Assembly (NCBI GenBank): GCA_045801465.1
Contig: JBJMSU010000126.1
Span: 1 to 10,910, forward strand
Direction of reading: 5' to 3'
Length of the DNA: 10,910 nt
Source: DATFWC01 sp045801465
GTDB lineage: Bacteria > Pseudomonadota > Alphaproteobacteria > Rhizobiales > Xanthobacteraceae
Part shown: positions 1 through 6,452 of the stretch, piece by piece
Layout: each line of letters starts with the position of its first letter
Position numbering within the stretch: position 1 is the stretch's first letter
The notes under the pieces: model-generated
Told to the model about the DNA's origin: nothing
What the model saw: the letters and a program-made list of their open reading frames with translations, nothing else
Database searches by the model: none
Translations under genes and position numbers: made by a program

Positions 1-272
1 AACGGCATGTCCACGACCACGAGGGCGCGGCGCGAGCCGCGCATCACCGCCAGGCCCTGCAGGATCATCATGTCGAGCGTCACCGGCACGGTCGTCTCCA
101 GGCCATGCATCACCATGCCGAGCGAGTCGCCGACCAGGATCACGTCGCAATGACGGTCGACGATGCGCGCCGTATGGGCATGATAGGAGGTGAGCGCAAC
201 GATGGGCGTTGCACCCTTGCGGGCGCGGATGTCCGGTGCGGTCAGGCGCTTGACCTCGGCCTGGGTCGACAT
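1..272 (-). CDS. panB: 3-methyl-2-oxobutanoate hydroxymethyltransferase (ketopantoate hydroxymethyltransferase), N-terminal part only
   Basis: Cytoplasmic enzyme of pantothenate/coenzyme A synthesis. It transfers a hydroxymethyl group from methylenetetrahydrofolate to 3-methyl-2-oxobutanoate to give ketopantoate. I translated this edge gene directly: 90 codons are visible from an ATG at 272 and the rest lies left of the window. The segment LTSYHAHTARIVD is followed by VILVGDSLGMVMHG (about residues 44-57), then TVPVTLDMM and VVVDMP at the edge. Asp49 in VGDS and Asp88 in VVDMP match the two metal-binding aspartates of PanB in spacing (Asp45 and Asp84 in E. coli). The start is 4 bases after the stop of the NnrU-family gene, so the two are probably co-transcribed. 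The family call is firm. Whether the missing C-terminal part is intact cannot be seen. Confidence 0.93.
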   Translation of the reverse strand, partial: MSTQAEVKRLTAPDIRARKGATPIVALTSYHAHTARIVDRHCDVILVGDSLGMVMHGLETTVPVTLDMMILQGLAVMRGSRRALVVVDMP

Positions 273-276
273 GGCT

Positions 277-876
277 TTAGGATCCGTAGGCCGGCGTTCC
301 GAATACCGGCACGCCGATCACGAGCGGATGGAAGACGAGTCCGAGGGCGAGATAAACCAAGGTCCCGACCACGATCGCCAGGATGTCATTGCCCCAGCCG
401 CGGATCGCGATCGGCGGCGCGCCGGGATCGGTGCGTCGCTTGAGCGAAATGCGATCGAACACCGCCCACGCCAGAATGGCGCCGAACAATACGATCGAGC
501 CGAGATCGCCGTTGTTCAAGAGATGCGCGAAAGCCCACAGCTTCACGCCCACCAGCATCGGATGCTTGAGGGCGCGCTTGATGTTGCCCGGGATATAGGC
601 GGCGGCGATGAAGATGATGGACGGCCACATCAGCGCGACGGTGACGTGGTGCATCCACCCGGGCGGCGACCACACGTCGATCCAGCCGGTCGCGCGATAG
701 CGAGCAAAACCCCAGGCAATCAGGATGACGCCGACGATCGAGACCAGCGCGAACAGGCCCTTGTACGGCCCCTCGCCGACGCGGGCGATCACGGCGGCGC
801 GCGGCTCCCGGCGCGTGACGAAGACGTGCGGCGCGATGAACACCGCAAGCCCCAGGATCATGATCGCAAGGCCCAT
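277..876 (-). CDS. NnrU family integral membrane protein
   Basis: A 199-residue, strongly hydrophobic protein with about five to six membrane spans (approximately residues 1-19, 38-58, 73-94, 108-140 in one long hydrophobic stretch, and 163-190). The segment KHPMLVGVKLWAFAHLLNNGD (about residues 104-124) is the characteristic NnrU-family motif and resembles membrane methyltransferases of the isoprenylcysteine type. NnrU was named from a gene near denitrification genes in Rhodobacter, but its biochemical role is not settled, and most family members sit away from denitrification loci. No denitrification gene is visible here. The ATG at 876 has a GGAG ribosome site 7 bases upstream. The stop lies 4 bases before panB, so panB translation probably depends on this transcript. 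Family assignment is good; function is unknown. Confidence 0.88.
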   Translation of the reverse strand: MGLAIMILGLAVFIAPHVFVTRREPRAAVIARVGEGPYKGLFALVSIVGVILIAWGFARYRATGWIDVWSPPGWMHHVTVALMWPSIIFIAAAYIPGNIKRALKHPMLVGVKLWAFAHLLNNGDLGSIVLFGAILAWAVFDRISLKRRTDPGAPPIAIRGWGNDILAIVVGTLVYLALGLVFHPLVIGVPVFGTPAYGS

Positions 877-1002
877 GGCTCAACTCCGCCCCCGACGACC
901 CGCCAACGGCGCGCGAGTAGAGGCGATCACGCCGGTCGGCGCAAGGGCACTCCGCATCGCTGCGTGCTGCGCTGCGCCCGGGACACACGCGTTTGAGTAA
1001 TC

Positions 1003-2019
1003 TCAGCTTCCCGGGCGGTCGTGGAGCCCTGAGAAGAAAAATTCCTTCCAGCTCGCCGGCTTTGCTTTCATCGTGCCGATGCGGTGCATGAACTCGGCGT
1101 ATTTCATCGCGCCTTCCGGTGCGACGCCGTAGTGGGTGTCGGGATCGTTGAGCATGCGCATCATCTCGTCGAGCTTGGGCTTGGTGGTGGCGAGCTCGAT
1201 ATAGATGCGGGCCGCCTCCTGCTTGTTGCCGGCGATGAATGTCGCCGCCTCGTCGAGGGCGGAGACGAAGGCCTGCGCCAGCTTGGGATTGCCATCCGCG
1301 AACTTGCGCGTCGTATAGGCCATGATGATGGTCAGCGCGCCCAGCACATCGGACGAGTTGATCACCCGGTGGATGCCGGGCGTGTCGGACTCGATATAGG
1401 AGAACGGCGGCGAGCAGAAATGTGCCGTGATCTCCGTCCGGCCGGAGAGCATGGCGGCGAGCGCATCGGGATGCGGGATGCCGACGGTGAGGTGATCGAG
1501 CTTGGCGTAGTTCTCAAGGCCGAAGGCCTGCGCCGCCGCCATCTGCAGCACCACGGCGACGAACGATGTCTTGATGCCGGGAACCGCGATGCGGTCCCTC
1601 TCGGTGAAATCGGCCAGCGTCTTGACGTTGGGATTGCGCGTCATCAGCCACACCGACCCGCCGCCGACGCCGCCGAGACCGATGACTTCACGACCCGGGA
1701 TCAGGCGCGCCTTGTCCCACAGCGTGAGGAATCCCGGGACGCCGATGGCGGCGACGTCGAGCGCGCCCGACAGCATCGCGTCGTTGATGATATTGCCGCC
1801 ATCGATGACGCGGTAGCTCACCTTGACGTCGCCCAGTCCTGCCGCCGCCGCGTGCTTTTCCACCAGCCTTTGGCGGTCCATGACGTAGAGAGGCAGGTAG
1901 TGGATGCCGAAGCCCCTGGAAATGCGCAGCTCATTGCTTTCGGCCAGTGCGGTCGGGGCGGCGGCCGTGACGGCGATCGCCGTCAGAATGCCGAACAGAT
2001 GGGTGTGAATGGTTCGCAT
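1003..2019 (-). CDS. Exported ABC transporter substrate-binding protein, NMT1/SsuA/TauA-like
   Basis: A 338-residue periplasmic solute-binding protein. The N-terminus has a Sec signal: MRTIHTH, a hydrophobic core FGILTAIAV, then an ALA cleavage site near residue 26. The mature part opens with ELRISRGFGIHYLPLYVM, the usual first strand and ligand loop of NMT1/TauA-type binding proteins. It continues with a GGNIINDAMLSGALDVAAIG stretch typical of the family (the position that selects the ligand). The fold is of the aliphatic sulfonate, taurine, nitrate or thiamine-precursor type, but the ligand cannot be named from sequence. I chose the ATG at 2019 because GGAG lies 6 bases upstream. An ATG at 2034 overlaps the upstream stop as ATGA and would add five residues before the signal. 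The gene is last in a unit with the lyase and MmgE/PrpD genes, which suggests that it captures their substrate. No permease or ATPase gene is in the window. Confidence 0.87.
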   Translation of the reverse strand: MRTIHTHLFGILTAIAVTAAAPTALAESNELRISRGFGIHYLPLYVMDRQRLVEKHAAAAGLGDVKVSYRVIDGGNIINDAMLSGALDVAAIGVPGFLTLWDKARLIPGREVIGLGGVGGGSVWLMTRNPNVKTLADFTERDRIAVPGIKTSFVAVVLQMAAAQAFGLENYAKLDHLTVGIPHPDALAAMLSGRTEITAHFCSPPFSYIESDTPGIHRVINSSDVLGALTIIMAYTTRKFADGNPKLAQAFVSALDEAATFIAGNKQEAARIYIELATTKPKLDEMMRMLNDPDTHYGVAPEGAMKYAEFMHRIGTMKAKPASWKEFFFSGLHDRPGS

Positions 2020-2025
2020 CGCCTT

Positions 2026-2029
2026 CTCC
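2026..2029 (-). promoter_or_regulatory. Ribosome binding site deciding the start of the substrate-binding protein
   Basis: GGAG on the minus strand, 6 bases before the ATG at 2019. It lies inside the reading frame opened by the alternative ATG at 2034. It favours the 2019 start, which also places the first methionine directly before the signal peptide. Confidence 0.55.
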
Positions 2030-2030
2030 A

Positions 2031-3431
2031 TCATGAGGGCCTTGCCAGCGACTGCACCAGCTCGCCGATATCCGCGAGCTTGTCGCAACCGAGCACCAGG
2101 TCACGGATGCGATCCGCGTCGCGGTCGCTCAAGCGATGCCGGCTGAGCTTGGCGAACTTCGCGACCACGTCCGCTTCGCTGGCAAATCGCCGCTCACTGC
2201 CGCGCGGCGCCTCTACGGTCTCATCGTGCCGGGTGCCGTCGGCGAGGTGAACCTCGATCCGCACCATGTGACGGAGCTTGGCGCCGCGGGCGGTGATCGC
2301 CGGATCATGGCGCACCTCGACCTTCCCGGCCATCCCCATCCGGCGGGGATCGGCGACGACCGCAGCGCTGAACTGCTCGACAAAGACGTCGCCCTCGATG
2401 AGCAGGGTCGCGATGCAGAACGGCAGGTTCATCTGCGCCGCGGTGAGGCTTTGCGGCCGATAAGGCCAGCCGACGTGATCGACGGTCGCCTGCGAGCCGT
2501 GAACGACGATTTTGTCCACCTCCTCGGGGAGGAACGGCCGGCGCGCCTGGATTGCGCGGATCGCGTCGAGCGCCGTGTGGTTCGAGCCAACGCACGCATA
2601 GAACTTGAGCGCGACATTCATGGTCTCGAACCGCTCGCCCAGTCCGGCCGTGAGCTCGGCGAGATTGAACCGGTCCTGCGAGCGCGAGAACGTGGTGCAG
2701 AAGCCGCCATACGGGCTCTCGAACACATCCGTGATGCCGGTGAAGCCGGCCTCCGCCAGGAGCGCCCCATAGAGCCCGCTTTGCGCGGCGCGGCCGGCGT
2801 GCATGCGCTTGACCATGGCGCCGTACTGCGCCGCCATCAGCCCTGCGCTTTGCGTGCCGGCAATGCCGAGCGCGTGCACGACCTTGTCGTCGGCGAGCCG
2901 CAAGGCCGCCGCCGCGCCGGCGGCGGCCGAAAAGACCCCAACCGTCGCGCCCGAATGCCAGCCCTGACCGATATGCTCCGGCCCCATGCACAGGCCGACG
3001 CGCGGCCCGATCTCATATCCGGCGACCGCCGCGGTGAGGAAATCGCGACCGCTCATCCCGCCTTTGAGCTCGGCGACCGCGAACAGCGTTGGCAGGGTGA
3101 CGGCACCGACATGCAGCACGCCGGCGCGGTGCACGTCGTCGAGTTCGAAGCTGTGCACCAGCGTGCCATTGACGAGTGCGGCATGCGGCGCCGAGAGGCG
3201 CTCACCCGTGCCCCAGACGCCGCAGCCCCGCGAGGTATCGAGCCGCGCCAGCGTGGCGAGCAGGATGCGGCTCCATTCCAGGGAGGTGCCGAACAAGGCG
3301 CAGCCGAGCGCATCGAGGATGAGGAGCTTGATGCGGGCGATCACCTCGGAGGGAATGCGCGCGTAGGTCAGGCCCGCCACGAATGCGGCGATCCCGCGTG
3401 TCGCAGGATTGCTGCCGGGGCTCGCGCTCAT
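2031..3431 (-). CDS. MmgE/PrpD family protein (2-methylcitrate dehydratase / cis-aconitate decarboxylase fold)
   Basis: A 466-residue cytoplasmic protein, full length for the MmgE/PrpD family, which includes 2-methylcitrate dehydratase PrpD, cis-aconitate decarboxylase and iminodisuccinate epimerase. The N-terminal helical domain carries NGTLVHSFELDDVH (residues 88-101) with His107, matching the Asp/His active-site loop of cis-aconitate decarboxylase. Lys208 in MVKRMHAGRAAQSG and Lys276 in LKFYACVGSNHTALDA are in the positions of the conserved lysines. QMNLPFCIA (333-341) is the conserved segment of the C-terminal domain. The ATG at 3431 overlaps the stop of the upstream lyase gene as ATGA, implying translational coupling. 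With a lyase of the methylisocitrate type it could dehydrate, hydrate or epimerise a branched dicarboxylic or tricarboxylic acid. A true methylcitrate cycle would also need prpC, which is absent here. Family is clear; the substrate is not. Confidence 0.88.
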   Translation of the reverse strand: MSASPGSNPATRGIAAFVAGLTYARIPSEVIARIKLLILDALGCALFGTSLEWSRILLATLARLDTSRGCGVWGTGERLSAPHAALVNGTLVHSFELDDVHRAGVLHVGAVTLPTLFAVAELKGGMSGRDFLTAAVAGYEIGPRVGLCMGPEHIGQGWHSGATVGVFSAAAGAAAALRLADDKVVHALGIAGTQSAGLMAAQYGAMVKRMHAGRAAQSGLYGALLAEAGFTGITDVFESPYGGFCTTFSRSQDRFNLAELTAGLGERFETMNVALKFYACVGSNHTALDAIRAIQARRPFLPEEVDKIVVHGSQATVDHVGWPYRPQSLTAAQMNLPFCIATLLIEGDVFVEQFSAAVVADPRRMGMAGKVEVRHDPAITARGAKLRHMVRIEVHLADGTRHDETVEAPRGSERRFASEADVVAKFAKLSRHRLSDRDADRIRDLVLGCDKLADIGELVQSLARPS

Positions 3432-4285
3432 GAGGCGTAGCGCTTGTCGCGGGCCAGGAATCCTGCGGTGTCGACAACCGCCTCGCGTTCCTTGAACGTC
3501 GCCATGTCGGCGCTCATGGCGGCCGCGCTGCCGTCGCGAGCGATGCAGCTGAGCACGCGCTGCATCGCCCTGATAGCGGCGCGCTGCGTGTCGCTCGGGA
3601 TGATGACGAGGTGATAGCCGAGCTCCTGAAGGCGCGCGACCGGAAGGAGCGGCGTCTTGCCGCCCTGGAACATATTGATGAGCTTCCACCCGGGCAGGGT
3701 TCGGGCGATTTCGGCGATCTCGTCTTCCGACCGCGGCGCCTCGACGAAGATCACGTCGGCCCCGGCCTCGATATAAGCTGCGGCGCGGTCGAGCGCCGCC
3801 GCGAACCCTTCCACCGCGATCGCGTCGGTGCGGGCGATGAGCACGAAGTCGGGATCGTGCAGCGCGTCGCGCACGGCGGCGAGCTTCTGTACCATCTCGT
3901 CGGCGGGGATGAGCGCCTTGTCTTCGTAGTGGCCGCACTTCTTGGGGAAGGTCTGGTCCTCGAGGTGGAACGCCGCGACGCCGGCACGCTCGAACGCGCG
4001 CGCCGCGCGCTGGGCATTGAGCGCGTTGCCGTAGCCGGTGTCGGCATCGGCAATCACCGGGACCGAGACCACGTCCACCATGGCGGCAAGCCGCGCCACG
4101 ATTTCGTCGGGCGAGATCAGGCCGATGTCGGGAACGCCGGAGCTGCGCGCGATGGCACCGCCGCTGGCATAGACGGCGGGGAATCCCGCCTGTTCCACCA
4201 GCCGCGCCGAAAGCCCGTCGAACGCGCCCGGCGCCACCACGGTGCGTTCCGCCAACAGGGCCCTGAGCTTCATCGACGCCCGCAA
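3428..4285 (-). CDS. Isocitrate lyase/PEP mutase superfamily lyase (methylisocitrate or dimethylmalate lyase type)
   Basis: A 285-residue cytoplasmic TIM-barrel enzyme that should cleave a C-C bond in a 2-hydroxydicarboxylate or tricarboxylate. Counting from the TTG start, visible family motifs are YASGG (39-43), DADTGYGN with the metal-binding aspartates (80-87), HLEDQ (107-111), KKCGH with the catalytic cysteine (115-119) and Arg152 in IARTD. The KKCGH loop is the lyase signature and argues against a phosphonomutase. Length and motif spacing match PrpB or 2,3-dimethylmalate lyase. The start is uncertain. A TTG at 4285 has AAGGAG 8 bases upstream, whereas the next in-frame ATG (4273) has no good ribosome site. 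Longer in-frame extensions up to 4405 do not look like the family. It is the first gene of the unit with the MmgE/PrpD and binding-protein genes. The substrate is not determined by the sequence. Confidence 0.87.
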   Translation of the reverse strand: MRASMKLRALLAERTVVAPGAFDGLSARLVEQAGFPAVYASGGAIARSSGVPDIGLISPDEIVARLAAMVDVVSVPVIADADTGYGNALNAQRAARAFERAGVAAFHLEDQTFPKKCGHYEDKALIPADEMVQKLAAVRDALHDPDFVLIARTDAIAVEGFAAALDRAAAYIEAGADVIFVEAPRSEDEIAEIARTLPGWKLINMFQGGKTPLLPVARLQELGYHLVIIPSDTQRAAIRAMQRVLSCIARDGSAAAMSADMATFKEREAVVDTAGFLARDKRYAS

Positions 4286-4290
4286 AGCGG

Positions 4291-4299
4291 CCTCTCCTT
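4291..4299 (-). promoter_or_regulatory. Ribosome binding site supporting a TTG start for the lyase
   Basis: AAGGAGAGG on the minus strand. The AAGGAG core is 8 bases before a TTG at 4285, a normal distance. It is 20 bases before the ATG at 4273, which is too far for standard initiation. Confidence 0.45.
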
Positions 4300-4404
4300 C
4301 GCCCCAGGCAAGGAGTGCACCACGAGAACGGCCCGGGGCGCAACCGAACGCGGCGCGTGCCGTTATGTCTGGATCGGCAGGCGCGGTGGGCTGGCGAGGA
4401 CGCA

Positions 4405-5316
4405 ATGCGCGAAACGATGGCGGAGGTCGACTGTCTCATCATCGGCGGCGGCCCCGCCGGGCTGACGGCGGCGATCTATCTCACCCGATTTCGCCGCAAC
4501 GTGGTGCTCGTCGACAGTGGCGCGAGCCGGGCCGCGCTCATCCCGGAAAGCCACAACTACCCCGGCTTCCCCTCGGGGATTTCCGGCACCGAACTGCTCG
4601 CCCAGCTGCGTGAACACGCCGAGCGCTACGGCGCGGTGCGCGAGCGTGGCAAGGTCGAGATGCTCGAGACGTGCGAGCCGGGATTGCGGGCGAAGTTCGA
4701 CGGCGGCGCTATCACGGCACGCAAAGTGCTGCTGGCGACCGGCATCGTCGATGAAAAGCCGGCGCTGCCGAGCCTGCCCGAGTTCATCTACCGCGGCGGT
4801 GTGCGCTTCTGCCCGGTGTGCGACGGCTACGAGGCGATGGACAAGCGCATCGCCGTGGTCGGGCGGCTGCGGCGGGCAGTCAAGAAGGCGCTGTTCCTGC
4901 GCACCTATACCAGGAGGCTGGTGGTCCTGGCGCTCGATCGCGAGATCCGCCTCGCCGACGACGATCGGGCCGCACTTGAACAGGCCGGCATCCCGCTCCC
5001 GACCGAGCCGCTCGCCGACCTCGACACGACAGCAACCACCATCAAGGCCACCATGGCGAGCGGAGCGGTGATCGAGATCGATGTGCTCTATCCGGCGATG
5101 GGCGCAACCGTGCGCTCGGAGCTCGCCACGCGGCTCGGCGCCAAAGCGAACGAGGCGGGCTGCCTGATCGTCAACGAGCACATGCAGACGACGGTGCCGA
5201 ACCTCTACGCGGCCGGCGACGTGACGCTGCAGCTGGACCAGATCAGCGTCGCCACCGGACAGGCGGCCATCGCCGCCACCCATATGCACAACGACCTGCC
5301 GCCGAATGATCGGTGA
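4405..5316 (+). CDS. Thioredoxin-reductase-like FAD-dependent oxidoreductase with an altered NAD(P)H motif
   Basis: A 303-residue soluble flavoprotein of the thioredoxin reductase fold. The FAD Rossmann motif CLIIGGGPAG is at residues 10-19, the redox-type CXXC (CPVCDG) at 136-141, and the second FAD contact YAAGDV at about 268-273. After CPVCDG the family normally has a second dinucleotide motif of GxGxxA/G type. Here it reads G-R-L-R-R-A (residues 153-158), with the central glycine replaced by leucine. So FAD binding and a redox disulfide look intact, while NAD(P)H binding by the usual route is doubtful. It could use another electron donor (as ferredoxin-dependent relatives do) or act without one. 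The ATG at 4405 has GAGGA 4 bases upstream. The gene is divergent from the lyase gene with a 119-base gap. No thioredoxin gene is adjacent. The exact partner is unknown. Confidence 0.84.
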   Translation: MRETMAEVDCLIIGGGPAGLTAAIYLTRFRRNVVLVDSGASRAALIPESHNYPGFPSGISGTELLAQLREHAERYGAVRERGKVEMLETCEPGLRAKFDGGAITARKVLLATGIVDEKPALPSLPEFIYRGGVRFCPVCDGYEAMDKRIAVVGRLRRAVKKALFLRTYTRRLVVLALDREIRLADDDRAALEQAGIPLPTEPLADLDTTATTIKATMASGAVIEIDVLYPAMGATVRSELATRLGAKANEAGCLIVNEHMQTTVPNLYAAGDVTLQLDQISVATGQAAIAATHMHNDLPPNDR

Positions 5317-5335
5317 GGCTTTCTTCCAAAGAATC

Positions 5336-5785
5336 CTACTTCCGCTCGGCGAAGTCCTTCTCCATCGCGGGAATGCCGTCCTTCTTCATCATATCTTTGA
5401 CCACCCCACCGACGCAGAAGACCACGTCGTCGTCCGACGTGCCGCCTCCGACCGTGCCGCTGCCGGTCCAGCCTCCGCTGAGCATGTCCGTGCCCTTTGC
5501 CCCGCTCTTGGTATCTTGCAGCGGAACCCGGGCGATCACGCCCGAGACAAAGCACTTGGTCGTGTTCTTGTCCTTATCGAAAACAACCTTGGTGACCGTC
5601 AGCGTGATCTCGTATCCTTTCGGGTTCTTGGGCTTGCTGGTGGTGAACTTGGCATTGCCGGTAAGGGATTCCTTCGCGGCCTTCTGCATTGCCTCCTCGG
5701 CCTTGGCGGCGGCCTTGCCGGTGTTGGCGGCATTGAACCGCTTATCGTTGCCGTCCGAGTTGTCGATATCCACGAAGATCGGCAT
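5336..5785 (-). CDS. Hypothetical 149-residue soluble protein
   Basis: I do not recognise this protein. The start is well supported: GGGAGG lies 5 bases before the ATG at 5785 (a GTG at 5800 is possible but has no such site). The protein has no signal peptide or membrane span. It starts MPIFVDIDNSDGND. It then has an alanine- and lysine-rich helical stretch (about residues 20-45), a probable beta section (YEITLTVTKVVFDKD), a glycine/serine-rich turn region (about 105-120) and a charged end, MEKDFAERK. Two cysteines (in TKCFVSG and VVFCVGG) are well separated. Codon use is less GC-rich than in the flavoprotein gene. It converges on that gene, leaving only 19 bases between the two stops, with no hairpin terminator visible. 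It stands alone with a long leader region on its upstream side. Confidence 0.72.
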   Translation of the reverse strand: MPIFVDIDNSDGNDKRFNAANTGKAAAKAEEAMQKAAKESLTGNAKFTTSKPKNPKGYEITLTVTKVVFDKDKNTTKCFVSGVIARVPLQDTKSGAKGTDMLSGGWTGSGTVGGGTSDDDVVFCVGGVVKDMMKKDGIPAMEKDFAERK

Positions 5786-6140
5786 GTGCGCCTCCCGCAC
5801 GACTGCAATGGCCAGCTATTGGCGGAGCACGAAAAAGGCCCACGTGCCAATCGGCCCGTTGATTGTCGATCGAGGGAACCATTCGGTTCACTGATCGCGT
5901 GAGAATTGTCCTCTTCGCCCCAGGAGCTTATGGAAGGATCACCGCCCGCCGAGGAGCAACTTCTCGCGTAGCGTCGCCAGCGCCAAACGGTCCGTGCGGC
6001 AACGGCACGCCGGCCCGCCGATCACCGCGCAATCATCGCGACCACAATTGGCCGTGTTCCGCCGCGGTTTGCGCCGGCAAGATGCTCCAGCCCGTTGATG
6101 ATCGTTGGTCGATACGCTGCCGGTTATCCGCCCTGCGCGC
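5786..6140. other. 355-base intergenic region without a convincing gene
   Basis: This lies between the unknown 149-residue gene and the GlsB-type gene. The open frames here have no ribosome site and no recognisable protein. It contains a short perfect inverted repeat, GAACC-ATTC-GGTTC (5876-5889), about 90 bases upstream of the 149-residue gene, and a poor EcfG-like match (GGAAC at 6060-6056, then CGAT after 17 bases, minus strand). Neither is strong. It must contain the promoter of the 149-residue gene, but I cannot place it. Confidence 0.5.
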
Positions 6141-6401
6141 TCAAACGGTTCGGCTTCGGCCGGCGAACAGGCCCCAGATCACCAGGACGATGATGGCGCC
6201 GACGACGGCGCCGATCAGCCCGGCGCCTTCGTCGGGGCGGTACCAGCCGATCACCTGCCCGAGGTACGTCGCGACGAACGCCCCAACGATTCCCAGAATC
6301 GTCGTGAGAATGAAACCGGACGGCTCATTGGGGCCGGGGTGAAGGAACTTGGCGATGACTCCTGCGACGAAGCCGATGAGGATGACCCAGAGGAAATGCA
6401 T
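6141..6401 (-). CDS. GlsB/YeaQ/YmgE family stress-response membrane protein (transglycosylase-associated protein)
   Basis: An 86-residue inner-membrane protein with three hydrophobic segments (about residues 3-20, 30-50 and 63-80). FLWVILIGFVAGVIAKFLHPG at the start, ILTTILGIVGAFVATYLGQVIGWY in the middle and LIGAVVGAIIVLVIWGLF at the end follow the glycine-rich pattern of the transglycosylase-associated protein family. Despite the name, no enzymatic activity is established; homologues are general-stress or osmotic-stress proteins. The ATG at 6401 has GGAGG 5 bases upstream, which rules out the longer frame. It follows the four-span membrane protein gene by 51 bases on the same strand, has no promoter-like element of its own that I can see, and is probably last in the EcfG-driven unit. 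No strong terminator hairpin is visible after its stop. Confidence 0.9.
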   Translation of the reverse strand: MHFLWVILIGFVAGVIAKFLHPGPNEPSGFILTTILGIVGAFVATYLGQVIGWYRPDEGAGLIGAVVGAIIVLVIWGLFAGRSRTV

Positions 6402-6406
6402 GAGAG

Positions 6407-6411
6407 CCTCC
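6407..6411 (-). promoter_or_regulatory. Ribosome binding site of the GlsB-type gene
   Basis: GGAGG on the minus strand, 5 bases before the ATG at 6401. It fixes the start and excludes the 11-residue N-terminal extension that the open frame would allow. Confidence 0.6.
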
Positions 6412-6452
6412 GCGTATCGTGCGGTAAGGAGCAATCGACGTTGTCGGCGCGA

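Noticed and set aside
993..1006. TTG-N8-CAG, an FNR/NnrR-like half-palindrome upstream of the NnrU gene
   Set aside because: One end does not match the TTG-N8-CAA pattern, it overlaps the stop of the binding-protein gene, and no denitrification gene is nearby.
2136..3440. Long plus-strand open frame opposite the MmgE/PrpD gene
   Set aside because: It is the mirror of a high-GC coding region, with Arg/Ala/Asp/Gly-rich sequence that matches no family, while the minus strand has a full family match.
3432..4442. N-terminal extension making the MmgE/PrpD frame 803 codons
   Set aside because: The extension is an out-of-frame reading of the lyase gene. The real start is the ATG at 3431, where family similarity begins.
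5871..5900. GGAAC at 5875-5879 (plus strand) as a third EcfG-type promoter
   Set aside because: No CGTT follows at 16-17 bases (the sequence there is close to CGCG/CGTG), and no plus-strand gene lies downstream.
6035..6060. GGAAC-N17-CGAT on the minus strand upstream of the 149-residue gene
   Set aside because: The -10 element has a mismatch in the GTT core, and the site is about 250 bases from the start codon, so it is too weak to call.
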